Shown one piece after another: positions 36,698-45,729 of a DNA stretch of 64,000 bases. Origin of the DNA: Ligula intestinalis. Its lineage: Eukaryota; Platyhelminthes; Cestoda; Diphyllobothriidea; Diphyllobothriidae. How positions within the stretch are numbered: the stretch's first letter is position 1; each line of letters starts with the position of its first letter. Location of the stretch: positions 42,331,635 to 42,395,634 of the forward strand of contig JAYGXS010000003.1 in NCBI GenBank assembly GCA_036362985.1, given 5' to 3'. The notes under the pieces are model-generated. The model was given only the letters and a program-made list of their open reading frames with translations. It had not been told where the DNA came from and ran no database searches. The position numbers were made by a program, and so were the translations under genes.

Positions 36698-37532
36698 TTA
36701 TCTTCACTGACCTCATATGTCACTGAACAGTTGTTCATTCGGCATTTACCTTAATCGCGCGCGTTTGCATATCATGCAAAATCGTCTTTCCAGTACATGT
36801 TCTTTTAATTTTATTTATTTATCGGCTCGTACGCAATCACTCATCGTCGTTTTCGCTCCTATTGCATTTCTTTCGAACTCCTCCCTCTTCGAAGTCTTCC
36901 GCTGTGGCTATAGATGCTGAAGGCCTTACCATTGTTCTGCCTTATGGGTATTAATTATATATATGGCCAAAAAATATTACCTTTCCCGGCTTCCTGTCGC
37001 ACCATTAACCTTCTTCGCCTTCCTCTACCTCAGGGGACTTTCGTTTCAGCTTTCTCATGTTACTGCTGATCGATTATTTCCGCTCGAGATACACTTTTCT
37101 ACTTCACAGCTCAGTCATGTCTGTTGGTAATCCTACAAAATTTGGATCATTTATACTTCCTTACCCTCACTGCCAGCTGGGCTTGGTGGTTTTCTCTTTG
37201 TCCTCGAGTCAATTCACTATGTCTGGCCGCCTGGTGAATATGCTTTTGTGGGTTACACACTGCTACATAAAGCATGGTCAACATTTACAATTTACTCACC
37301 TTGGTGATTGTTGTCTAGGTCCAATTTTCATCCGACAACCAGCTGCCAGATGTTGACCGTCTGTCGGCATTAGCGACCCATCCCCACGTTCTTTAGGTTT
37401 TGTTTTAGTTCTCCTCTTATGACAAACTATCGTGGGCGGGTAGATGAGCATGGGCTAAAGGCCTTTACCTCAGCAGTGCTGTCTCCCTCGGCCTCCGGCC
37501 GCAAAAGAATGTAGGCCATGAAATTGAGGTTT
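36698..37532. other. no recognisable gene
   Basis: C/T-rich, with no domain or repeat recognised between the LINE tail and the transposase relic. Confidence 0.4.
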
Positions 37533-38370
37533 TTATTTACTAAACGTTTCCGGGTATGCTGGCTCGCTTCTACATGTTCCGGTGTAAGGTACCTGAAAAC
37601 AGTGTTTTACCTGGTGACTCTTTCGCGGGATATAGTTCAGCGATGTGTCTGCAGAAGATATCCCAGGTCTCCGGTATGGCGTTCTTCCTGATCGTAAACT
37701 ACATGCGACATTGAATTTCCTCGACGTGAGCCCACACTGACGTCGCATTGACACTGACACAGTCACCGTTTGAGACGACTCCAAAATGCCTCCACAGCTT
37801 GAGTTAGGATCCCCGTGGACTGGTTTTACAAAATCTTCGGTATGGTTCACGGTCCTGTGGGTAAACCCCTATTTTTAGAGCTTGAAGTAACTACTGCAGC
37901 AATCTGTTGCAATCGCGCTACCTTGTTTCACCCGTCTCTTAATTATTGAACAGATGCATTACTCCGAGTGGTCATTTAACTGCTCACCTACGGCTTTTTT
38001 CTTCACCATATCGTACATTCCCAGGACTCACAGTTACCTTAGTCTCCGGCCCCGGTTGTGCTTCGGACGAGCTATCATCGCCTCGTCTATCTCGACTTTA
38101 ACGCCCAGTCTACATACAGTGGACGCTACCCTGTTTAGGGTGTTCGAACAGACGTTTCTCAATATAGCGAAGCAGTTCTCAGCCTCTTCGTTGGCTAATC
38201 CGAATACGGCTCCCACTTCTTGTACTGGTTTTCCAGCAACAAAGGCCAGGCACATATTCACCAGCTTCCACAATGTTAAGCATCTACCCGCGTACACTGC
38301 AATCGGCCTACCTTCGTTGATGAGTATAGGGCAAACAAGGCTGCGGCGGCGGGTGGCTGCTGCTTAGGGA
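37533..38370 (-). pseudogene. Merlin-type (IS1016/ISXO2-like) transposase relic
   Basis: One minus-strand frame carries the transposase signature in order: RRSLVCPILINEGRP (N-terminal Cys region), CLTLWKLVNMCLAFVAGKPV (helix region), VKVEIDEAMIARPKHNRGRR (first catalytic Asp, 'IDE', near 38,085), VLGMYDMVKK, VKQGSAIATDCCSSYFKL (second Asp, near 37,903), and VNHTEDFVKPVHGDPNS with ILES (Glu, near 37,780). The DDE-type residues are visible, but at least five in-frame stops interrupt it, and after ILES the frame shifts. The family cuts and pastes elements with short terminal inverted repeats; I could not identify the repeats here. Confidence 0.85.
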
Positions 38371-38894
38371 GATGGGGGCATGCGGACCTACACTGGCGTC
38401 CGCGGTTTGCCTCGGTCCGGTGTTACTTCCAGAGGCCGTAACAGTGCCGCTGCAATCAGAACAAAACTCATGGGATTAACATATGAATGCGCACCAGTAC
38501 GTGCAACGTAACAATTCCCGCGCGGTTCCTTTTCCGTCAGATTAAATGTACTATTTTGCACGTTCGTAATACGGTTGATTTTTACAATTTGCAGCAGTTA
38601 AAAAATTATTTTGGATTCTTACCGTTGCATTCTAAAGATATCCGTCTGGCTACCAACCCTGGGCATTATTTGGGCTATCGTAAATAGCTTATGTCGGGTA
38701 CCGGAACCTTTCTTCATCCGTCATTGGTTGCAGTGTCCGACGAGTCATTCTCGTTTTACCTTGAGATTAAATATTCTGTTTCCTGCACATTTGAAACCAA
38801 TTAGCTCTTTCCAGTAGATTTAATTGGTTTTTTTGCTTATTTTTCATTTTTAAACTCATTTAACCAATTTTTATTTTACACGATTACTGCGCGA
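38371..38894. other. no recognisable gene
   Basis: No gene seen. Its GC-rich start (38,371-38,460) could hold the 5' end of the Merlin element. Confidence 0.4.
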
Positions 38895-39062
38895 TGATTA
38901 AGTTAAGTATATCTAGGGTAGTAGGCAATGCCTTCGAAGACCCTATTGAAAACAGCATGCATGAAATATCCAACATAAAATATGATACTATAAAAGAGTG
39001 AGTAACATATATACATGGACAAATTTTAGCTGTGGGTATGGTCAATGTGTCCGTGAGAGTAT

Positions 39063-40360
39063 TCAGATGGTCTCTTGTGTGCATAATATATCCAACATAA
39101 AATATGTTACTTTACAATAGTGAATAGCACATACAAATGGATAGTTTTTTCTATAGGTTTGTCCAAGGCGTAGATTACTCCTACTTCCTTGTGCATATGA
39201 ACGGTAACTGTTAAGTAAATGTCCATCCAGCTTCCGTTTGAATGCATCTGTGGAGTTCGCCATTACGACCTCCTCGGGCAGTCCGTTTCAGGCACCGATG
39301 ACTCGTTGTCAGAACGATTGCTTACGGAACTCTAGATGAGATAAGGTTCCCCGCAGTGTGAGGGAATTCCCACGGAGTTTGATTGAAGTGACGAATGCAA
39401 AAAAGGAATCAAACTTCAGGCACACTCCTGATTCCTCACGAGCCGATATGTTTGTATGAGGTCACCTCCGATTTGTCTATAATCAAGAGGAAAAACGTTA
39501 AGTGCTTTTTGTCTACATTCGTAAAATGAAGGCTTTAGGCCCTTTACAATTTTCATTGCCCTACGTTGAATTCTTTCCAGCATCTGCTAATCTTTTTGCA
39601 ACCATGGTCACCACGTCTGAACGCCATATTCCAGATGTGAACGAATAAATTTTCCGTATATTTTGCCGAATATTTCTTTATATGTGTCGACAAAAGTTCG
39701 TTTAATGGCAAACAGAACACTGTTTGCCCTCTTGGCAGCCCTAACACACTGTAAAAATGGCTTCAGGAATGGCACAATAGTGATACCCAGATCTTTTTGT
39801 TCGTTGACGTTCGACAGGCACCTTCCATCGAATACGAAGGTGTGTGCGTCATCCATCACACCCACTTTCTTCGTCTTCAGCCGCAGCGTGACATACTTCT
39901 CAAAGTTAAAGCATTAACCATTTTTCGGACCATTCACCCAGGCGGTCAAGTCCTTCTTGCAGAGTTTGTTCATCATAAGCGTTTCTGATGGGTTGCCATA
40001 TCTTAATATCATGCTGACTAGTCCATGCCTACAGTCGTTGACGTAGGTTCGGAACAATAATGGCCCAAGAACGGAGCCCTGAGGCACTCCACTCGCAAAT
40101 GGCACTGAAGAGGATTTTGCGTTTCCGACGCACATGGACTGCGATCGGCCTATGAGAAAATCTCCTATCCAATTTAGTAAATTGCCCCTTATCCTGGATT
40201 CACCAACCTTGTAGAGAAGCCGTTGGTGAGGAACACTATAGAAGGCTCTTTTAAAGTCTATATAAACGACATCTACGGTGGTATTTTCGTCTAATGACCT
40301 GGACCACTGCTCCATAGAATAAAGCATATTGGTCAGCCCGCATTGGATCTCCTGTGGAGC
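39063..40360 (-). pseudogene. LINE ORF2 remnant (RT middle to C-term)
   Basis: Starts at GLTNMLYSMEQWSRSLDE, with motif A VVYIDFKRAFYSVPH and motif [22 protein letters not shown]. The FADD motif C is gone: the frame jumps from GLVSMILRY to DLTAWVNG. Then DLGITIVPFLKPF, FGKIYGKFIRSHLEYGVQTW and ANSTDAFKRKLDGHL in separate frames. It cannot encode an active polymerase. Confidence 0.8.
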
Positions 40361-40367
40361 TCGGTTT

Positions 40368-41207
40368 TCAGTGCCCTCTACTTCTCCCTCTCAGCCGGCG
40401 AGTACTCCCACTAAAAAAAACCGTTGGGTACTTGTTTCGTAGTTGCGATTTCCTGTTCAACAGTAGCTTTGCTTGTTCTTCGTGCTTGAGTATACATTTT
40501 ATCGGTCTGGCCTGATCCGAGTCCGCATATGGACCCTTCTTCAGGCACTTTCTAAATACTTTTAATACGGAAACAACCATTTCCTCATTCTCACTTAGGA
40601 GTTTAACGTATCCGCGGAATAAATCCATATCACGGTCAATTCTATTCTTTGGAGTCTCCGAAGAAGATTCAGGCATACCTTGTATGACGATGCACTGGCT
40701 GCGATTAAATAATGGACTATGAGGTTTATTATTGGACCCTACGGAAGTGTGGGTATCCTCGACTTGGGCTGTGAGATCCTTAAGCTCCGGCATTTGATTA
40801 TTGGGAGGACCCGACCGCTCCTCTTTCGTGCCAAGGCCACCTTTTTGTGTGGTAGTCGGTGGCGTCTTGTGCTCTTCGGGAGACGCGACCAGACTAGTTC
40901 TTACAGGTATCTGAGACACCGCCTGCTTGGTTTTTAGGGCTGTGTTAAGCACGACACCCCTTGAGATAGCAAAATGTTCAGACCCTTCATCGTGGTCTGC
41001 TGGTCTAGTAGCGACTCCACATGTCTGTTGGTGCGATGTACTGGGTTCGACTCCCGGGTCCTCTACATTTTTGCGTTTTTCTGACTCTTCGACTAGGTCG
41101 AATTTCACTACTGGTTTTGCTGGAGTTTGCTTATTGAGTATAGAAACCTTCGCTGTTTTATGCCTTGGCCTTTTCTCGGCTTTCAGCCGTCTCTGACATC
41201 GAGCCAT
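40368..41207 (-). CDS. LINE ORF1, 279 aa, truncated by deletion
   Basis: An open frame from ATG 41,207 (MARCQRRLKAEKRPRHKTAK) to a stop at 40,368. After a basic N-terminus it contains an insertion-like segment, VEDPGVEPSTSH, which is antisense to a tRNA-like sequence. The ORF1 core follows: CIVIQGMPESSSETP, KVFRKCLKKG, ARPIKCILKHEEQAKLLLNRK and LRNKYPTVFFSGS. The last 12 residues come from DNA beyond the deletion breakpoint. The 'VFF' codons are GTT TTT TTT (T-run 40,420-40,413). An earlier ATG in another frame, near 41,306, starts a coiled-coil-like piece (MELSRAHSVMQKDVICLKME), so a frameshift probably hides the true N-terminus. Confidence 0.7.
   Translation of the reverse strand: MARCQRRLKAEKRPRHKTAKVSILNKQTPAKPVVKFDLVEESEKRKNVEDPGVEPSTSHQQTCGVATRPADHDEGSEHFAISRGVVLNTALKTKQAVSQIPVRTSLVASPEEHKTPPTTTQKGGLGTKEERSGPPNNQMPELKDLTAQVEDTHTSVGSNNKPHSPLFNRSQCIVIQGMPESSSETPKNRIDRDMDLFRGYVKLLSENEEMVVSVLKVFRKCLKKGPYADSDQARPIKCILKHEEQAKLLLNRKSQLRNKYPTVFFSGSTRRLRGRSRGH
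40990..41060 (+). repeat. tRNA-like sequence antisense within LINE ORF1
   Basis: The plus strand has A-box-like TGGTCTAGTAGC (from 41,001) and B box GGTTCGACTCC (41,044-41,054) followed by CGGGTCC. Read on the minus strand it stays open and is part of ORF1, where it encodes the DPGVEPSTSH segment. Probably a SINE fragment absorbed into ORF1. Confidence 0.5.
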
Positions 41208-41464
41208 GCGTTAAATTATGCAAAAGTGAATTCAGTTCCTCTTATTCCATTTTAAGGCATATCACATCCTTCTGCATGACGGAATGTGCTCTGGAAAGTT
41301 CCATGTCTGATATGCCGTTTCGGTCTTCAAAATTTGCCTCTATTGAGCTCGGAGGAATTCTACGCCTTTTAGCAGGGGCGATTTCTTTGCGCCAACCATG
41401 CGGTTTCAGCCCTCGAAATTGCGAATAGGGCTTATATCAAGAGTTAAATCAATGGAAACTGTGT

Positions 41465-41536
41465 GCCTTGGTGGTGTAGTGTTAACGAACGAAGCCCTTG
41501 AACCATAAACTTTGGGTTCGAATCCCACTCGCGGCA
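41465..41536 (+). tRNA. tRNA-like gene, probably a pseudo-tRNA
   Basis: 72 bases, the length of a tRNA. The acceptor arms GCCTTGG and TCGCGGC pair at six of seven positions, counting G-T, with discriminator A. The A box is TGGTGTAGTGTTAACG. The T arm is TTGGG-TTCGAAT-CCCAC (four of five pairs). The anticodon stem does not pair in any register I tried (loop candidates CTTGAAC or CCTTGAA), so function is doubtful. It lies between two minus-strand LINE relics. Confidence 0.4.
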
Positions 41537-41552
41537 CTTTTCTTGCATAAGT

Positions 41553-42921
41553 CACTTTATTAAGGGAGCAAGGCTTTCGCCCTAGAGCTCCCTATTCATA
41601 ACCAAAAATCGCATAATAGGTCCACCATAACAATAGTACATAATACAAATGTAGGCTTAACATCAGCGATAAGTGTGAGCCAGTTGCAAGGTGCTGCTAC
41701 TGACATTTGTTCAGTATATCTGCCACAGTTTCTCAGAAAATGAGAATCAAGTTTGTGTTTAAAAATGTCAACAGTATCTGAGAGGACCACATCTTCCGGG
41801 ACTTCGTTCCACGCTCTTATGACCCTCTGAGAAAAGGCGGTTCGTCAAACGTCGATTCGGGCCGGTTTCCTCTGTAGTTTAAAGGGATGACCCCGCAGAT
41901 TGTTAGTCCCAGCCAATTCGAAGAAATCATCAAATTCTAGCGCGCAGTCTCGGCCTCTAACAAAACGGTAGGTTTGTATGAGGTCCCCGCGGAGTTGCTT
42001 ATAATTGAGAGGGAAAAGATCAAGTTTGGTCAGTCTGTCTTCATAAGGCAGATGACCAAGATTCTTGACCATCTTCGTAGCCCTCACCTGCACTCGTTCC
42101 AGGTGCAGGTAATCCTTCTTGAACCATGGATGCCAGGCCTGGACAGCATACTCCAAGTGGGACGGAACAGACGCTCCGTAGGTTTTCCTGAAGAGCTCCT
42201 TGTCAATGTTGACGAATCCTCGCTTATCACAAACAGCACATGTGTCACGCGTTTAGCTGCCTTTTTACACGGAGTAGATGGTTTAAGTGAGGAATTTATT
42301 AGAATACCGAGGTTTTTTTGTTCTTTCACACTTGAAAGCGTGTGCCCATCGAGAAGGAATTGGAAGGAATCGTTCTTTTCATCAGTCTTTCTAGTATGGA
42401 GCCTTAAAACCATACACTTACTTATGTTGAAGTTTAAGAGCCAACGAGCAGACCAGCAGCTAAGTCGATTGAGACTCTCTTGAAGCGCTTTCCTAACGGC
42501 GTCAGACCTGCTGGCTCTCTAGAGTTTGACGTCGTCGGCAAACATGATAGCACTGCAACCCAGGTCGTTGACAAAGTCGTTGATATAGATAAGGAAGAGC
42601 AGTGGCCCTAAGACAGAACCTTGGGGGACGCCACTCAGCACAGATGTAGGTTTTGACTTCGAGTCACCGATGCACACAGTTTGTGATCACCCTGTGAGAA
42701 AATCCGTGATCCATGCCGTCAGGTTTCCTATTATGCCAATTTCTGACAATTTATACATTAGACGCTTATGTGGGTAGCTGTCGAATGCCTTTTTAAGTCC
42801 GTATAGCTGACGTCAACCTTACTATCTTCATCCAGTGCGCGAGTCCACTGCTCAGTGGAGAGTAGAAAGCTGATAAGGCAAGAATGGTTCTTTCTGAAGC
42901 CGTGTTGGAGCCCTGACATGT
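41553..42921 (-). mobile_element. CR1-like LINE, 5'-truncated, minus strand
   Basis: The minus-strand 3' end is CTTGCTCCCTTAATAAAGTGACTTA. The copy extends to the RT sequence SGLQHGFRKNHSC at about 42,921 and stops there, the usual 5' truncation. Confidence 0.85.
41596..42921 (-). pseudogene. LINE ORF2 remnant (RT to C-term)
   Basis: Motif B ([21 protein letters not shown]) and motif C (IMFADDVKL) are readable near 42,540-42,640. Then come LRLHTRKTDEKNDS, KNLGILINSSLKPS, MEYAVQAWHPWFKKDYLHLE, VRATKMVKNLGHLPYEDRLT, DLFPLNYKQLRGDLIQTYR, NNLRGHPFKLQRK and a final VDIFKHKLDSHFL. It is split by at least two frame changes. The block near 41,872-42,010 is the closest relative of the scrap at 20,187-20,330. 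Confidence 0.8.
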
Positions 42922-43435
42922 TGTGCTGTGCGTTTATTTTTGTTTCTTAGCCTAGATTGAAGTAAAGTTAAACGATATTAAAGCTCCATGCAATATGTAT
43001 AAAGCAATTAACTAAATAGAAAGGATATTGGAACGACTCAGTCGTTTGTAGATAGCTGGAATCCCTGAGAATTGTTGACAGAAAGCGGTCACAGAGATGT
43101 TGCTTGTTTTGAAAAATGCCTGCCGTAGCTTCTGAGGCTAAACATTTTGTGAAAACGCATTCAATAGCTAACAATGAGTGTCTGCCAGAGTGCTAAGTGG
43201 TCCAAAATCCCAAAAATAGTATTTCCCACGGAGGATAAGAAATTTTTCCCTGATACGCGCTATCCTTACGATCCCCTTTAACCAGGTGCCCGTATTCGAA
43301 TGGGGCGTGCTTCGCGCGCACGCAGAGTGCCCCACGAGTGATTCATACCCTTTTTTGTTCTATTTGCGAAACAAATTGTGCATAGAGAGTGCCATCCTGG
43401 CGTTAACAAATATAAATTTCAAATTCCAAATATTC
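42922..43435. other. no recognisable gene; short shared repeat
   Basis: 'GGATATTGGAACGACTCAG' near 43,022 matches the region near 28,240. Nothing else recognised. Confidence 0.35.
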
Positions 43436-43775
43436 ATCGAGATTATGTTTAAGTTGGTCGGTCGCGTTCGCCAGTATGACGTCCTGGGGCAGTCTGCTTC
43501 AGGCACCGATGACTCTCTGTGACAAAGAATGATTACATACTGTCAGGAGGGATAAGATTCCTCGTAGTTTGTGGAGTTCCCACGAAATTTAGTTGATTTG
43601 GTGAATGCGAGGAGGTCATAAAACTGCAGGGCACAGTCCTGATGCCTCACGATCTAGTACGGCTTTATGGGATCACCTCGGATCTGCCTTTATTCAAGAT
43701 AAAAAAGGTAAAGTGCCCCAAGTATACGTTTGTGATATAAGGAATTGAGGCCCTTCACAGTTTGTGTTGCTATCT
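43436..43775 (-). pseudogene. LINE ORF2 C-terminal fragment
   Basis: Closely parallels 39,230-39,560 (same strand, same family): shared 'TTCAGGCACCGATGACTC', 'GAATGCGAGGAGG' versus 'GAATGCAAAAAAGG', and the CTGATGCCTCACGA block. It corresponds to the end of ORF2. Frames are broken. Confidence 0.7.
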
Positions 43776-43935
43776 TTTGGGCCTTTACCGGTAGCTTGTA
43801 GGCTGTAGGTTGTAGGTTGACGACTTAAAAGTGACCTAAACATAAAACTGCAGATCGCGACGTTGTGTGCGAGCAACTGAAATGCACCTGCAGGCCTTTG
43901 CAAAGTGGTGCTGTGCATGATGCCTTTACCTTTCT

Positions 43936-44350
43936 TTGCATAAAGGCTCCGTTATATTTGGTATTGACAGTCGTCAGCCTCACCTATGCATAGACTTTCA
44001 AGATCTAAATATACCCGGAGCTATTCAGGATCTGGGCATATTATATTCCAACTGGCTTGATCTGACAGAGCATTTCACCCTTGATTGTCTCGAAAGCGCT
44101 CAAACTTATAGGCTTCATCCTCCGAAATAATACGACAATTGATAGAACAGCCCATCGTTATACGATGTACGTTGACCCCGTTCTGAAATACAGCTCGTTT
44201 CTATTTAGCCTTCTGTACATTAATGAACGGAAGAAAATACAATCGGTCAAACAGGACCTTACTAGAAAAGTTGATTTCTTCAGAACACCGCAACCTGTGT
44301 TATCAACAACGCTGTGGACTTATAAGCCTAGATCCTTCTTGGCTTCGCAT
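43936..44350 (+). pseudogene. second-family LINE ORF2 C-terminal fragment
   Basis: Plus-strand pieces AIQDLGILYSNWLDLTEHF, then after a frame change SKALKLIGFILRNN, MYVDPVLKYSSFLFS and IQSVKQDLTRKVDFF. The order and motifs match the post-RT region of the LINE at 31.3-36.7 kb (compare IESVQRRFTQRVLYP). Truncated at both ends. Confidence 0.7.
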
Positions 44351-44479
44351 ATTAGAGTAAGGATTATTTTTACTGTTTAAACTTTTAAAAGTAGGATCCT
44401 AGTTTGGGTTCCAGAGCACGCGAAAGCTTCATCCTTCTGTAACACAGAACCGGGTGAAGTAAGGAGTAAACAGTCTGGG

Positions 44480-45673
44480 CAATATAAAGAAAAGGACAGA
44501 TACGAGGGAGCCCACCCAGTTGATCAATCAGCCACCGCTGAGGCGAGTTTAAACAATCTCGCCGTAGTCACTAAAAAAGCGATTGGTTCGCAACGCAAAG
44601 TTCAGGCTGGTGCGGAGATAGATACGAGGGAGCCCATACTTATGATTAAGGCCCCACAGTAGACCAATCAGCCACCGCTGAGGCGAGTTTAAACAATCTC
44701 GCCGTAGACAAAAAAACAAGATTGGTTCACCACGTAAAGTACAGGCTGCCGTCAAAAAAGACACGAAGGAAAAAACGAAAGCGTTACACCAGGAAGTGAC
44801 CGGCGGCGTAGAGGGGACGCAAAAAGTCACCGATAGGGGCAACAGTTTCGTAATACAAGGTCTACCGGAATCCACTGCCAGTACTGCTGTTAACCAGAAA
44901 GTGGGTGACAGTGTCGCAGGCCCGAGCCCGAAGACCACAGTAGAAAACGAGGGCAGTACCTCAACCATAGACTCCAGTCGCACACAAGATGGTCATAATA
45001 GCAGCACAAGAGCTATTAACGAGCAAGCAAGCGACAGTGTCATAGGCACGAAAAATGGCACAAAGAGAGAAGCCAGCATCATAATACGGGGATTAACGGA
45101 ATCAACCGCAGCCACTCCCATGGACCGGCATTCCGCAAATGTCCATCTCTTCAATGCACTTATGAACAAAATACTGGGACCCAAAGTACCATTAGAGTGC
45201 GGAAAGGCCTTCCGTCTTGGCAAACGGCCAGAGAACCCAACTGGAATGGCACGTCCCAGACCTCTGAAAGTGGTTATGACAAGAAGCCAAGACGCCAAGC
45301 TCATTCTATCTAGGCGTTTTAAAGTAAAAGACTCTGACCCGGGTTTTTTTCAGCAGGAGTTCTCAGCTGCAAAACGGAACAAACGTCGTCAACTTGTTTC
45401 CGAAAAGAGGGAGCGGGTCAACAAGGGCGAAAAAAACTTGGTTGTTTACAACAACCAAGTGATCCAACGTCCATTGTTCTCACCTTGGAAAGGTCCGTTC
45501 TAGATAACCACACAGTCGGCTCAGTCGGGGGAGGATTGAGCCCAATCGAAAAACATGCAGAGGCAAAACAAAGGGAAAAACATTTGGTTATTAACAACAA
45601 CCAAGTGATCCAGCGTCCACTGTTATTCGCCGGGAACGATCCTCCCCGGATGACCGCACAGTCGACCCGGTAA
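44480..45673 (+). pseudogene. LINE ORF1 with internal tandem duplications
   Basis: The N-terminal part carries a 122-141-bp tandem duplication (GATACGAGGGAGCCCA at 44,499 and 44,621; CACCGCTGAGGCGAGTTT in both) and a frameshift in an A-run. The clean frame is 44,796-45,503: two hydrophobic motif copies (SFVIQGLPES near 44,845, SIIIRGLTES near 45,074), KAFRLGKRPENP, RPRPLKVVM, KVKDSDPGFFQQ and NNQVIQRPLFSP. The last ~140 bp is duplicated again (45,540-45,673: NNNQVIQRPLLF). The T-run for 'GFF' is at 45,344-45,350. Confidence 0.8.
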
Positions 45674-45729
45674 GCGGTGGGGAGAGCCTGACTGGAACCA
45701 CTTCTCGAGCAAACAGAAGGTTAACTTTC

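Larger units (their letters stand above)
38895..41430 (-). mobile_element. CR1-like LINE with large internal deletion, minus strand
   Basis: The minus-strand 3' end has 'AGGGTCTTCGAAGGCATTGCC' followed by ATACTTAACTTAATC, an ACTTA pentamer tail. ORF1 (41,207-40,368, with more N-terminal coding up to ~41,306) is fused by a deletion to the middle of the reverse transcriptase. The whole endonuclease and the N-terminal RT are missing. Confidence 0.85.

Noticed and set aside
41465..41536. Functional tRNA gene
   Set aside because: Acceptor and T arms are good, but the anticodon stem does not pair in any register, so it is listed only as tRNA-like.
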